A stretch of 64,000 nucleotides of DNA from Lachnospiraceae bacterium (GCA_910576545.1 CAJTKM010000001.1:62001-126000); one strand, 5' to 3'. Counted from the stretch's first letter, positions 34,449 to 44,044 are shown. Notes: a model not told the origin generated them from the sequence alone. Translations and numbers: made by a program.

Positions 34449-36029
34449 ATGGACTCAAAAATATTTAATTCTTTACAGATAGACGCAATAGGCGAAATCC
34501 TCAATATCAGCCTTGGCGCGTCTGCAACGGCCGTTTCAACGATGCTTAGCAAAAGGACGGATATCACAACGCCCAATGTTTCGGTCGTTTCTTATGAGGA
34601 ATTCCAATTCGCGGAAATCGAACCCGCAATCGGCGTAGAAATCACATACGTAACAGGCCTGAGCGGAAGCAACATCATGCTGCTGAAAAGAAGCGACGTA
34701 AAAACTATCTGCGAGATTCTGATGGGTATGGAAATTCCCGATGAGGAATTTGAGCTGAATGAAATGAACCTGAGCGCGGTCTGCGAGGTTATGAACCAGA
34801 TGATGGGCGCGTCTTCAACGGCTCTTTCGGAATTTCTGGGCGAGGTCGTTAATATCTCCACGCCTGTGGCGTTTGAGATTCCTGACCTGGCTTCCTTCAA
34901 AGAGAAGTATTTCGGAAGTACGGAAGAAAAGGTTGTTGCATACTTCAAGCTGAAGATTGAGGACGCAATTGAAAGCCAATTCATGAACCTGATGTCAATT
35001 TCGCTTGCGCAGAGGCTGCTTACAGCGTTCGGGCTTGGCTCTGACGACGCCGCAGCCGCGGCTGAGCCGGAACCGGAACCTGCACCGGCGCCTTCGGGCG
35101 GCGGAACGCTGAGTCAGGAGGAAATCGAAAAAATGCTGGCTGGCGGGGTGCCTGATTCCGCACCGGAACCTGCGCCGGCACCTTCGGGCGGCGGCGGAAC
35201 GCTGAGCCAGGAAGAAATTGAAAAACTGCTTGCAGGCGGCGGGGATTCTACACCGGCACAGCCGCAAGCACCGGAACCTGCGCCGGCACCTTCGGGCGGC
35301 GGAACGTTGAGTCAGGAAGAGATTGAAAAGATGCTTGCGGGAGGCGCGGCAGAACCGGCGCCGCAGCCGGCAGCACAGCCTAATGCAGGGGCACAGCCCA
35401 ATATGGGAGCGCAGCCGGGCATGCCGCCGCAGATGGGTATGCCTCCGATGGGAGCACAGCCGGATATGGCAGCACAGGCTGGCATGGGCATGCCGCCGAT
35501 GGGAATGTACGGAATGCCGCCGCAGGGTGCGCAGGACGGACAAAATGGGCAGAACCAGATGATGTATCCGCCGTATGGCATGTACCCGCCGTATGGCATG
35601 TACCCGCCCTACGGCATGTATCCGGGGATGATGCCGCAGGGGTATGGCGAGGAACCGAAGAAAAAGGAGCCGCGCGACCCGAAGGTATTCAACGTAAAGC
35701 CGATACAGCCGCCGCAGATGGAGGAGGACCCCGAAGAACTGGAGAAGGAAAAGGTGGAAAATCTTTCCCTTATCATGGACGTTCCGCTGGAGGTTTCCGT
35801 CGAAATCGGACGGACAAAGCGCAACGTAAAGGATATTCTGGAGATGACAAGCGGCTCTCTCGTTGTGCTGGATAAGCTGGCGGGTGAAATGGTGGACGTT
35901 TACGCAAACGGGCAGTGCATTGCCCGGGGCGACGTTGTTGTTGTAGATGACAACTTTGGCGTGCGTATTACGGAAATTGTGAAAAACGCAGACCTCCGGC
36001 TGGAAACGCTGGCGAAGGAAAATAAATAA
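34449..36029 (+). CDS. fliY: Flagellar motor switch phosphatase FliY (FliN-type)
   Basis: 526 residues. Residues 1-195 are a CheC-type CheY-P phosphatase domain with two active-site-like helices ([20 protein letters not shown] and [20 protein letters not shown]). Residues 200-425 are a linker with three LSQEEIEK(M/L)LAGG motifs (220-232, 251-263, 286-298) and a Gly/Met/Pro-rich stretch that repeats YPPYGM. The last 95 residues are a SpoA/FliN domain ([20 protein letters not shown]). Known FliY dephosphorylates CheY-P at the switch. The linker is much longer than in Bacillus FliY (about 380 residues in total). Confidence 0.94.
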   Translation: MDSKIFNSLQIDAIGEILNISLGASATAVSTMLSKRTDITTPNVSVVSYEEFQFAEIEPAIGVEITYVTGLSGSNIMLLKRSDVKTICEILMGMEIPDEEFELNEMNLSAVCEVMNQMMGASSTALSEFLGEVVNISTPVAFEIPDLASFKEKYFGSTEEKVVAYFKLKIEDAIESQFMNLMSISLAQRLLTAFGLGSDDAAAAAEPEPEPAPAPSGGGTLSQEEIEKMLAGGVPDSAPEPAPAPSGGGGTLSQEEIEKLLAGGGDSTPAQPQAPEPAPAPSGGGTLSQEEIEKMLAGGAAEPAPQPAAQPNAGAQPNMGAQPGMPPQMGMPPMGAQPDMAAQAGMGMPPMGMYGMPPQGAQDGQNGQNQMMYPPYGMYPPYGMYPPYGMYPGMMPQGYGEEPKKKEPRDPKVFNVKPIQPPQMEEDPEELEKEKVENLSLIMDVPLEVSVEIGRTKRNVKDILEMTSGSLVVLDKLAGEMVDVYANGQCIARGDVVVVDDNFGVRITEIVKNADLRLETLAKENK

Positions 36030-36131
36030 AGAAACATTCTGGCGCGGGACGGCAACGCCCTGCGGCAGGTTTGCAATATAAAAGCATCGGAACAGTGAAA
36101 AAAGATGATATGAAAAGTGAGGTTTTGGCAA

Positions 36132-36497
36132 ATGGCAAAAATATTATTGGTTGACGACGCGGCTTTTATGAGAATGATGGTAAAGGACACGCTGACGAAA
36201 AACGGTTACAGTGCCGACGATATTTTCGAGGCGGCGGATGGGGCGCAGGCTGTGGAAAAATATAATGAGCTGAAGCCCGACCTGGTAATTATGGATATTA
36301 CCATGCCGAACATGGACGGCCTGGAAGCGCTGAAGGCTATCAAAGGCGGCGACCCTAATGCGACAGTTGTTATGTGTTCCGCGATGGGCCAGGAAGCAAT
36401 GGTTATCGACGCAATCAAATCCGGCGCAAAGGACTTTATAGTAAAACCTTTCAAACCGGACAGAATACTGAAAGCAGTAAAGGGCATTCTGGGCTGA
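36132..36497 (+). CDS. cheY: Chemotaxis response regulator CheY
   Basis: 121 residues, a single receiver domain. Acidic pocket LLVDDAAF, phosphorylated Asp in LVIMDITMPNMDG, conserved Ser in VVMCSAMGQ and Lys in FIVKPFKPD. In its phosphorylated form it binds FliM and probably FliY. The ATG at 36132 is preferred to an upstream GTG. It lies between fliY and fliO, as is usual in Firmicutes. Confidence 0.96.
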   Translation: MAKILLVDDAAFMRMMVKDTLTKNGYSADDIFEAADGAQAVEKYNELKPDLVIMDITMPNMDGLEALKAIKGGDPNATVVMCSAMGQEAMVIDAIKSGAKDFIVKPFKPDRILKAVKGILG

Positions 36498-36537
36498 TAC
36501 CCTGCAGAAAAGAGGGATTCCTATTCTTACCGACGTT

Positions 36538-36864
36538 TTGCACCTGATTGTGATGATTTTCGCCGTTGCAGTGATATTGTATCTGAGCTACGTTTGCAGC
36601 AAAAAGCTGGGCGGAGGCGTTCTGCCCGGCGCGGGCACATCGAAAAATATCAGGATAATCGAAAAAGCGTTTCTTGGCAGAGAAAAAAGCGTTGTGATTA
36701 TCCGAGTAGGGCGGAAGGATTACCTGCTGGGGGTTTCTCAGGAGGGAATACGGCTCTTAAAGGAGCTGGAGGAAGGGCAGATCACTCTGGAGGAACAGGA
36801 AGAGCAAAAGAAGCCTCCGCGTTTTTCGGATATATTCCGAAACAGGCTGGGCGGCGGGGAATGA
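36538..36864 (+). CDS. fliO: Flagellar biosynthesis protein FliO (FliZ)
   Basis: About 108 residues: one N-terminal membrane helix (LIVMIFAVAVILYLSYVCSK), then RIIEKAFLGREKSVVIIRVG and RKDYLLGVSQEGIRLLKEL, the conserved FliO core. The start is uncertain: TTG at 36538 lacks a ribosome site. GAGGGAT lies further upstream, close to an in-frame ATT, and GTG/ATG codons follow at 36550. FliO helps the FliP ring to assemble. Confidence 0.82.
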   Translation: MHLIVMIFAVAVILYLSYVCSKKLGGGVLPGAGTSKNIRIIEKAFLGREKSVVIIRVGRKDYLLGVSQEGIRLLKELEEGQITLEEQEEQKKPPRFSDIFRNRLGGGE

Positions 36865-36909
36865 CCCGCCGGACTGGGGCGGTAAAAGAAGTGTTGGGAG
36901 TGTAATTGC

Positions 36910-37569
36910 ATGCAGGATACTGTAATCAATATTAACGGTAATTCCATACAGACGCTGGAAATGATTTTCCTGATGACGGCCATTTCCCTGCTGCCGTTTT
37001 TCGTGCTGATGATGACCTGCTTTACGCGGGTGATTATTGTACTTTCTTTCACGAGGAGTGCGATGGGCGTACAGGCAACGCCGCCGAATGCTGTACTGAT
37101 TGGGATTGCGCTGTTCCTGACGATGTTCATTATGTCGCCCGTGATAGATGAGGTAACGGAAGTGGCGTATGTGCCCTACCGGAATGATGAAATCACGCAG
37201 TATGAAGCCTTGCAAAGGGCCTCAGTGCCGATGAAGGAATTCATGCTCCGACAGACGGAGGACGACACGCTGGCGATGTTTATGGAATATGCACAAATCG
37301 AGGAGGTACCGGATAATCCGGTGGATTTGCCTTTGCGGATTGTTGTGCCTTCCTTTATCACAACGGAGCTGAAACGCGCGCTTTTGATGGGCTTTTTTAT
37401 CTATATCCCCTTTGTGCTGATTGATATTGTGGTATCAAGCACGCTGATGTCGATGGGTATGATTATGCTGCCGCCCGCGATGATGTCTTTGCCGTTTAAG
37501 CTGCTTCTTTTCATCACGTTGAACGGCTGGGACTTGCTGTTCTCAACGCTGATAGAGGGGTTCAATTAG
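36910..37569 (+). CDS. fliP: Flagellar export gate protein FliP
   Basis: 219 residues, four membrane helices. LLPFFVLMMTCFTRVIIVLS, FTRSAMGVQATPPNAVLIGI and VPSFITTELKRALLMGFFIY are the strongly conserved FliP blocks. There is no cleaved signal sequence, unlike proteobacterial FliP. FliP forms the core of the export gate with FliQ and FliR. Confidence 0.96.
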   Translation: MQDTVININGNSIQTLEMIFLMTAISLLPFFVLMMTCFTRVIIVLSFTRSAMGVQATPPNAVLIGIALFLTMFIMSPVIDEVTEVAYVPYRNDEITQYEALQRASVPMKEFMLRQTEDDTLAMFMEYAQIEEVPDNPVDLPLRIVVPSFITTELKRALLMGFFIYIPFVLIDIVVSSTLMSMGMIMLPPAMMSLPFKLLLFITLNGWDLLFSTLIEGFN

Positions 37570-37590
37570 CGATGCAGGGAGGGATAGGAT

Positions 37591-37845
37591 ATGAATAATG
37601 CGGAAGCATTGGATATTTTGAGGGGCGCGATATTGGTTGCTGTAAAGCTGAGTGCGCCTGTGCTGATTTTGAGCATGGTAATCGGTATCCTGATTTCCAT
37701 TTTACAGGCGGCGACGCAGATACACGAACAGACGCTGACATTTGTGCCAAAGCTGGTGGCGATTGTTGTAGTATTCCTTTTGACAGGCTCATGGATGCTG
37801 ACAACATTGCAGGAATACACCGTTGAAATATTCAGCCGGATGTAG
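37591..37845 (+). CDS. fliQ: Flagellar export gate protein FliQ
   Basis: 84 residues, two membrane helices. LSAPVLILSMVIGILISILQ and AATQIHEQTLTFVPKLVAIV carry the family pattern QAxTQIxExTLxFxPK. GGGAGG precedes the ATG. Confidence 0.96.
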   Translation: MNNAEALDILRGAILVAVKLSAPVLILSMVIGILISILQAATQIHEQTLTFVPKLVAIVVVFLLTGSWMLTTLQEYTVEIFSRM

Positions 37846-37884
37846 GACTGAAATGCCGGCGAAGGGCGGAAGGAAGAACGGGAT

Positions 37885-38658
37885 ATGCTCGATACGGATA
37901 TGAATATGATGTTGTTTTCCTTCATAATGATGCGTATGGCGGGGTGTATTCTGATGAACCCGATTTTCGGGCGGACGAATATCCCGATCAGCGTAAAAAG
38001 CGGTATGATTTTTACGTTCACGCTGCTGGTTTACAGCGTATCCGGCCCGATGGAGATTGAGGTGGACGGAAACGCAATCGGCTATGCCGTGCTGCTTTTG
38101 AAGGAATTCGCGGCGGGCTATGTGCTTGGGGCTGTGTTTAATTTTTTCCTGAGCGCGATACTGTATGCCGGCGCTGTTATCGACTACCAGATGGGGCTTT
38201 CCATGTCAACGATTTACGACGCACAGAGCAATTCCTCCATATCCATGACCTCCAATCTGCTGAACATGATATTTATTATCTGTTTTTTGACAACAGATGC
38301 CCATTTGACGCTCCTGCGGATTTTCCTTTCCTCTGCGGATATTGTGCCGTATGGCACGATTACACTGGGGCCGGAAGCCGCCGCTGCCGCGCTGGCGATG
38401 TTTTCGCAGTTTATGTCGCTCATTCTGCGGCTGGCGATGCCGATGCTGGCGGTGCAGCTTTTTGTTGAGGTCGGCGTGGGTATTTTGATGAAGACAATTC
38501 CGCAAATCAACATTTTCGTTATCAATATTCAGGCGAAAATACTGATCGGGCTTGTAATATTTTTGATACTGTTTTTCCCGATGGCGGACTTTTTGCTCAG
38601 TCTGGTTAATACGCTGATACAGAGCATGTCCGACCTGCTTGGCTCGATGAGAGGATAA
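37885..38658 (+). CDS. fliR: Flagellar export gate protein FliR
   Basis: 257 residues with about six membrane helices. MMRMAGCILMNPIFGRTNIP near the N terminus and EFAAGYVLGAVFNFFLSAIL in the middle are typical FliR segments. flhB starts 18 bp downstream. Confidence 0.94.
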   Translation: MLDTDMNMMLFSFIMMRMAGCILMNPIFGRTNIPISVKSGMIFTFTLLVYSVSGPMEIEVDGNAIGYAVLLLKEFAAGYVLGAVFNFFLSAILYAGAVIDYQMGLSMSTIYDAQSNSSISMTSNLLNMIFIICFLTTDAHLTLLRIFLSSADIVPYGTITLGPEAAAAALAMFSQFMSLILRLAMPMLAVQLFVEVGVGILMKTIPQINIFVINIQAKILIGLVIFLILFFPMADFLLSLVNTLIQSMSDLLGSMRG

Positions 38659-38676
38659 AAAAGGGGGGATTTAACG

Positions 38677-39732
38677 GTGCCGGGCGAAAGAACCGAGAAG
38701 GCCACCCCGAAACGGCGAAGGGACGAACGAAAAAAAGGTAATGTATTGCAAAGCAAGGATATCGTTACCGTTTTCACCCTGATTGGCGGATTTTATGCGC
38801 TGAAGCTGACGTTTATGTCCTCTTATTCCGCATTGAAAGGCTGCATGCTGAAATATTTTTCATACATGCAGAATAAAGCGGAGCTGAGCCAGGATTTGAT
38901 AAGGGAAATGGCCTTTGATTCCGTCCTTGTGGCGGCCAGGATTATCGCGCCTCTGATGGCGTGTATTGTGTTTTTATCCATTGCGGCTACGGTGTTTCAG
39001 ACAAAGCCGCTTTTTGTACTTGATAGCCTCAAGCCGAAATTCAACCGGCTCAGCCCGTTACAGGGATTTAAGAAAATTTTTTCTGTGCGGAGCATTGTGG
39101 AGGTATTGAAGGGCATCATAAAAATTTCTATTCTTTTCTACCTGTTATACGATTTTATCGGAAAGCAGATTATTGAACTTCCGAAGCTGTTTACGCTGGA
39201 GATTCCGGCGGCATGCGGGTATATGTTTCAGACAGTATTTAATATGGCGCTGCGGATTGGTATGGCGTTTGCCGTGATTTCCGTATTCGACTTTTTCTAC
39301 CAGCGGTGGGAATATGAACGGCAGCTGAAGATGTCCAAACAGGAGATCAAGGAAGAATACAAGCAGCTGGAAGGTGACCCGCAGGTAAAAGGAAAAATCA
39401 AGGAATTGCAACGGAAAATGGCAATGTCCAGAATGATGCAGCAGGTGCCTGATGCGGACGTTGTTATCAGGAACCCGACGCATTTTGCTGTGGCTTTGCA
39501 CTATGACCCGGAGAAGCACGTGGCACCGATACTGCTCGCAAAGGGGCAGGATGAGATGGCACTGCGGATTGTGCGGGTAGCGGAGGAAAATGAAATTTTT
39601 ATTGTGGAAAACAAACCGCTCGCAAGGGCGATTTATGCAACGACTGACTTGAACCAGCAGCTCCCGCCGGAGTTTTACGGTGCGGTGGCGGAAATTCTGG
39701 TACATGTATACAGGATAAACAATAAGATATAA
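38677..39732 (+). CDS. flhB: Flagellar export protein FlhB
   Basis: 351 residues from a GTG start (PGERTEKATPKRRRDERKKG) after GGGGGG. Four membrane helices, then a cytoplasmic domain with the self-cleaving NPTH in DADVVIRNPTHFAVALHYDP at about residues 260-280. Cleavage, prompted by FliK, switches export from hook to filament substrates. Confidence 0.96.
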   Translation: MPGERTEKATPKRRRDERKKGNVLQSKDIVTVFTLIGGFYALKLTFMSSYSALKGCMLKYFSYMQNKAELSQDLIREMAFDSVLVAARIIAPLMACIVFLSIAATVFQTKPLFVLDSLKPKFNRLSPLQGFKKIFSVRSIVEVLKGIIKISILFYLLYDFIGKQIIELPKLFTLEIPAACGYMFQTVFNMALRIGMAFAVISVFDFFYQRWEYERQLKMSKQEIKEEYKQLEGDPQVKGKIKELQRKMAMSRMMQQVPDADVVIRNPTHFAVALHYDPEKHVAPILLAKGQDEMALRIVRVAEENEIFIVENKPLARAIYATTDLNQQLPPEFYGAVAEILVHVYRINNKI

Positions 39733-39744
39733 AAATTAAAGCAT

Positions 39745-40030
39745 TGGGGACTCTGTCCCCATACCCCTGCAAGCCGGTCAGCACTTTGCCTGCGGCAAAG
39801 CCGCCTACGGCGTCCGGACTTCTTTCCGGTGCCTATTGAAAAGGGCTTGATCCCAAACTTTATTGCGGAAAACTTCGTTTTCTGTATATAAAATGCTTAA
39901 AAATATCCTGTTTTTTGTTTCCCATCACATGAAATGCGATGGAGAGGGCCAAGGGGCGCTGAGCGAAGCGGAGAAAACGTCCCTTGCGGGGGAGCGGGGC
40001 AGAGCCCTGCGGTCTTTACGGTTTGGAAAT
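39745..40030. repeat. Mosaic hairpin-rich repeat between flhB and flhA
   Basis: Begins with TTGGGGACTCTGTCCCCA. A 75-bp stretch at 39779-39853 matches 32276-32346 (CCGGACTTCTTTCCGGT core and AAAAGGGCTTGA). It ends with GGGGCAGAGCCCTGCGG. No gene is seen in the 320-bp gap. Confidence 0.65.
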
Positions 40031-40052
40031 CTTTACAGGCGGAGAAGCGATC

Positions 40053-42134
40053 ATGAAAAAAATTCTGAGCAACGCAATTTCATTATTCGTAATCGTAATT
40101 GTGTTATTATTGGTAATTCCATTAAATCCGTTTATATTGGATATATTCTTCATCATGAATATATCTGTTTCGCTTATCATTCTGCTGATTACGATGAATA
40201 TTAAGGAGCCGCTGGAGTTCTCTATTTTCCCCTCGCTCCTTTTGATTACAACGCTTTTTCGTATCGGTTTGAACATTTCGTCGACGCGGCTGATTTTGAC
40301 GAAGCAGGGGCAGGCGGGCCAGGTCATTCAGGCGATTGGCACGTTTGTTTTGCAGGGCAACGTTGTAGTCGGCGTTATCATATTCCTGATTATCGTACTC
40401 GTACAGTTCATCGTTATTACCAAGGGCGCGGAACGCGTTGCCGAAGTTGCAGCAAGGTTTACGCTGGACGCAATGCCTGGTAAACAGATGGCGATTGACG
40501 CGGACCTGAGTTCCGGTTTGATTAACGAGGAGCAGGCAAGGACACGCCGGCATAAAATACAGAAGGAAGCAGACTTCTACGGCGCAATGGATGGTGCGAC
40601 CAAAATTGTAAAAGGCGACGCTATCATGTCTATTATCATCACCACAATCAACTTTGTGGCTGGTACGATTATTGGCGTTGTGCAGGGCGGCATGGAATTT
40701 ACGGCGGTATTGCAGATGTATTCCATCGCTACCATCGGTGATGGGCTGGTTTCCCAGATACCCGCGCTGCTGATTTCGACTTCCACTGGTATGATTGTTA
40801 CACGTTCCGTATCCGAGGGCAGCCTGAACACGGACGTTTCTTCCCAGTTCCTTGCACAGCCGCAGGCGTTCCTGATTGGCGGCATACTGCTGTTTATTAT
40901 CGCGCTGATGCCGGGAATGCCGCATATCCAGCTGGTTATTGTGGCTTCGGCATTGATTGCGCTGGGCATTACTTCCTCCCGCAAATTACGTGCGGCAGGG
41001 GCAATGGGGCCTATGCCGGATGACCTGATAGGCGTCGGGGGTATGCCGGAGGAAGAACCGGAGGCCGTTATCACAGAGGAAGATTATTACCGGGATATCA
41101 ACAATATTTATACATTGCTGAACGTGGAGCCTGTGGAAATGGAATTCGGCTACAGCCTGATACCGCTGGTCGATGAATCCAGCGGGGGCAAGCTGATTAA
41201 CCGAATTGTTATTTTCCGAAGGCAGTTCGCACAGGAAATGGGCTTTGTTATCCCGTCTGTGCGGCTGAGGGACAGCTCCGCGCTGAATACAAACCAGTAT
41301 GTCATTAAAATCAAGGGCGAGGAAGTTGCGAAGGGCGAAATTCTGACGGACTACTACCTTGCGCTGGAGCCGCCGAACCCGATGGGCGAGGTGGACGGCA
41401 TTGAAACCATAGAACCGGCGTATGGCATACCGAGTAAGTGGATTACGCCGGACCAGAAGGAAATTGCCGAGATTTACGGATATACGGTTATTGACCCGCT
41501 GTCCGTTATCGTAACGCATCTTTCCGAAACGATACGGCGGCATGTTTCCGAGCTGCTGAACCGCGCGGAAGTGACACAGCTGGTCGAAAACCTGAAGAAA
41601 CAGACACCGGAGCTTGTGGAAGAAACCTTCCCCGCCATTATTACGTTTGGCGGGTTCCAGAAGGTGCTCAGTTCCCTGCTGCGGGAGGGCGTGCCCATCA
41701 AGGATTTGGGTACGATACTGGAAAGCATTATAGATTCCTCTTCAACAACGAGGGATTTGGATACCATTACCGAAAACGTGCGTGTCGCACTCAAGCGGAC
41801 GATCACGCGGCGGTTCTGTACAGACGGGCAGATGCGCGTAATCACGCTGGACGCAGAGGTGGAAAAGCTGATTGCTTCGAGCCTTTCCAAAAACGAAAAC
41901 GGCTTGTATCTTGCCCTGAATCCGGAGGCGATGCAGAAAATTATCACGCAGATGTCGGAAATCGTGAAAAAATTTGCGGAACTGGGGCAGCCGCCTATCA
42001 TTCTGACGAGCCACGTAATCCGACTGTATTTCTACCGCCTGATAGAACAGTTTTATCCGGACATTTATGTATTGTCTTTTAATGAAATCGCAAACAATAT
42101 TCAGATTCAGGCAATCGGCAATATTACCCTGTAA
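40053..42134 (+). CDS. flhA: Flagellar export protein FlhA
   Basis: 693 residues. The ATG at 40053 (MKKILSNAISLFVIVIVLLL) follows GGAG and is preferred over an upstream start at 39984 that lies in repeat DNA. It has eight membrane helices, the FHIPEP signature region (RVAEVAARFTLDAMPGKQMA, IDADLSSGLINEEQARTRRH) and a cytoplasmic domain from about residue 345 that binds chaperone-substrate pairs. fliA starts 18 bp later; flhF and flhG are absent. Confidence 0.97.
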   Translation: MKKILSNAISLFVIVIVLLLVIPLNPFILDIFFIMNISVSLIILLITMNIKEPLEFSIFPSLLLITTLFRIGLNISSTRLILTKQGQAGQVIQAIGTFVLQGNVVVGVIIFLIIVLVQFIVITKGAERVAEVAARFTLDAMPGKQMAIDADLSSGLINEEQARTRRHKIQKEADFYGAMDGATKIVKGDAIMSIIITTINFVAGTIIGVVQGGMEFTAVLQMYSIATIGDGLVSQIPALLISTSTGMIVTRSVSEGSLNTDVSSQFLAQPQAFLIGGILLFIIALMPGMPHIQLVIVASALIALGITSSRKLRAAGAMGPMPDDLIGVGGMPEEEPEAVITEEDYYRDINNIYTLLNVEPVEMEFGYSLIPLVDESSGGKLINRIVIFRRQFAQEMGFVIPSVRLRDSSALNTNQYVIKIKGEEVAKGEILTDYYLALEPPNPMGEVDGIETIEPAYGIPSKWITPDQKEIAEIYGYTVIDPLSVIVTHLSETIRRHVSELLNRAEVTQLVENLKKQTPELVEETFPAIITFGGFQKVLSSLLREGVPIKDLGTILESIIDSSSTTRDLDTITENVRVALKRTITRRFCTDGQMRVITLDAEVEKLIASSLSKNENGLYLALNPEAMQKIITQMSEIVKKFAELGQPPIILTSHVIRLYFYRLIEQFYPDIYVLSFNEIANNIQIQAIGNITL

Positions 42135-42152
42135 GGAAAGGGGCTGGCGGAT

Positions 42153-42926
42153 ATGATTGAAAGGGGACAAATGGAAGGGAAAACGAATGATGAGCTTTTC
42201 CTGGAATACAAAGAAACCGGCGACCAGCGCATTAAGCAGGAGCTTGTGCTGCGGTATATCTATATCGTAAAAAATATTGCTGTGCAAATGAAGGGCGTAT
42301 ATGCGAGTTTTGCGCAAATGGACGATATAATAAATGAAAGCGTTATTGTGCTGATGAATTCTATTGAGAAATTCGCCCCGAATATGAATGTAAAATTTGA
42401 AACCTACATTTCCAAACGGCTGCGGGGGCTGATAATCGACATGGCGCGCAAACAGGACTGGATTCCACGGAATGTGCGCAAAAACGCCCGCATGATTGAC
42501 GACGCGACAAACGAGCTGTTCAACCGGCTTGGGCGTTTCCCGTCAGATGAGGAAATGGCGGAATATTTAGGGGTTTCTTTGGAGAAATACCAGAGCAAGC
42601 TGCTGAGTAAAACAAATCTCTATAACCTGATTTCCCTGGACGCTGTTTTTGACGGTCAGGGCGGTCAGGCGGGTGTGCAGAACATTGCCGACGATGGGGA
42701 TACGCCGGAACAGCTTCTGGAAAACAAGGAGATGGAGGAAATCCTCAAGCAGGGCATCGGCACGCTGCGCCCGAATGAGCAGATGGTGCTTTCGCTCCAT
42801 TACAGAAAAGAGTTGAATATGAAAGAAATCGCTTCGGTGATGAACCTGAGTGAATCCAGAATTTCGCAGATACATACCAACGCGCTGCGAAAGCTGCGGA
42901 TTTATATGCAGGCAAATCTGAAATGA
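42153..42926 (+). CDS. fliA: RNA polymerase sigma factor for flagellar genes (FliA/SigD, WhiG type)
   Basis: 257 residues. Region 2 (YIYIVKNIAVQMKGVYASFA, DIINESVIVLMNSIEKFAP, RLRGLIIDMARKQDWIPR), region 3 (LGRFPSDEEMAEYLGVSLEK) and region 4 (LSLHYRKELNMKEIASVMNL, SESRISQIHTNALRKL) are all present. It should read late flagellar and chemoreceptor genes; a matching promoter is proposed at 19746-19772. Its own expression depends on the long upstream transcript. Confidence 0.95.
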   Translation: MIERGQMEGKTNDELFLEYKETGDQRIKQELVLRYIYIVKNIAVQMKGVYASFAQMDDIINESVIVLMNSIEKFAPNMNVKFETYISKRLRGLIIDMARKQDWIPRNVRKNARMIDDATNELFNRLGRFPSDEEMAEYLGVSLEKYQSKLLSKTNLYNLISLDAVFDGQGGQAGVQNIADDGDTPEQLLENKEMEEILKQGIGTLRPNEQMVLSLHYRKELNMKEIASVMNLSESRISQIHTNALRKLRIYMQANLK

Positions 42927-42959
42927 GCAGGAAAAAGCGGGAAAGGATTTGATAGACGA

Positions 42960-43733
42960 ATGGTAAAAGGATTTTATAACCTGACCTCCGGTATGCTGAC
43001 ACAAAGACGGACGCTGGACGTTATCAGTACCAACATGAGCAACGTGAGTACAATCGGCTATAAGGCGGATACGCTGCTTTCTTCCACGTTTGACGAGGCT
43101 CTCCTGAGCCGGACGGGTAACGAGGACAAGGCGCACCCCGAAGGGCTGGCGGATACGAGTATGGCAAGGATTCCCAGAGAAACGGTTACGAATTTTGATA
43201 TTGGTAATCTGCGCCCGAGTTACAGCCCTCTGGATTTTGCCATTATATCAGACGGGTTTTTTCAGGTGCAGAATGAAAACGGCGAAGTGCGGTATACGAG
43301 AAACGGCTCCTTTAATATTGATGACCGCGGATATATCTGCACACAGGACGGCGACCTTGTGCTGGGCGAAAACGGCCCGATACAGGTATACTATCCGGAC
43401 AGCGAAACGCAGTTCAATGCGGAAAAGGTACAGGTTGACCAGTCGGGAAATGTTTCTGACAGCGATGGGAATTTTGTAGATAAGTTTGCAATTGTCACGT
43501 TTGCGGACACAACGCAGCTGGTGAAGCAGGACGGCTATTTCACGGGCGGCGGCGAACCGCTGGGGATTGAAGCAACGATACAGCAGAGATATCTGGAGGC
43601 TTCTAATGTGGAGCCGGTCAAGGAAATGGTAAAAATGATTGAGAGCGAAAGGCATTTGCAGAGCATGGCTCAGGTTCTGAAGATGTACGACCAGATGATT
43701 GCAAAGGCGGCAACGGACATCGGAAGAATTTAA
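42960..43733 (+). CDS. flgG: Flagellar rod protein, FlgF/FlgG family (first copy)
   Basis: 257 residues. The N-terminal MLTQRRTLDVISTNMSNVST and the C-terminal YLEASNVEPVKEMVKMIESE, followed by RHLQSMAQVLKMYDQMI, are the paired helices of distal rod proteins. ISDGFFQVQNENGEVRYTRN is the conserved mid segment. Choosing between FlgF and FlgG is not possible from sequence alone; the symbol is a best guess. Confidence 0.82.
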   Translation: MVKGFYNLTSGMLTQRRTLDVISTNMSNVSTIGYKADTLLSSTFDEALLSRTGNEDKAHPEGLADTSMARIPRETVTNFDIGNLRPSYSPLDFAIISDGFFQVQNENGEVRYTRNGSFNIDDRGYICTQDGDLVLGENGPIQVYYPDSETQFNAEKVQVDQSGNVSDSDGNFVDKFAIVTFADTTQLVKQDGYFTGGGEPLGIEATIQQRYLEASNVEPVKEMVKMIESERHLQSMAQVLKMYDQMIAKAATDIGRI

Positions 43734-43755
43734 TTCCTTTTACTGAATTTTGTGG

Positions 43756-43761
43756 TATAAT
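43756..43761 (+). promoter_or_regulatory. Possible extended -10 promoter within the superoperon
   Basis: TGGTATAAT at 43753-43761 is a good extended -10 box. No -35 is seen. It precedes the second FlgF/FlgG gene and cheC-cheD-cheV, and could give them extra transcription. Confidence 0.35.
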
Positions 43762-43764
43762 GAT

Positions 43765-44020
43765 AAAAAGATATTGTGGGGCTTTGCCCCACACCCCGCG
43801 AGGGATTTCATCCCTCGACCCTTTTTCAGCCGCATTTCATGCGGCTGAGGAGAAAGCGGGGGCGGGAATCGGTTTTATGTTTTTATACTGAATAAAATCT
43901 TCAGGGCAGAAAAGTGGATATTTTCACCGGAAAACGCAGTTTTCCGGAAATAAAGTTCTTTGCCCAGCTTTCTCGAAAGAAAGCTGGCGGGGGTTGGGGC
44001 AGAGCCCCAAAAAGAAAAGA
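43765..44020. repeat. Hairpin-rich repeat between the two FlgF/FlgG genes
   Basis: GTGGGGCTTTGCCCCAC, CGAGGGATTTCATCCCTCG, CAGCCGCATTTCATGCGGCTG, then GAAAACGCAGTTTTC and TTGGGGCAGAGCCCCAA: five hairpins in a row in a 311-bp gap with no gene. Confidence 0.7.
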
Positions 44021-44044
44021 AAAAGACGGGAGTGTGAACACGGA

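Noticed and set aside
34995-36131. Arg/His/Cys-rich minus-strand frame opposite fliY
   Set aside because: Its repeats mirror the Pro/Gly/Met linker repeats of FliY; no start signal.
39984-40052. N-terminal extension of FlhA
   Set aside because: The extra 23 residues come from an intergenic repeat module and lack a ribosome site; the ATG at 40053 has one and begins the conserved FlhA N terminus.
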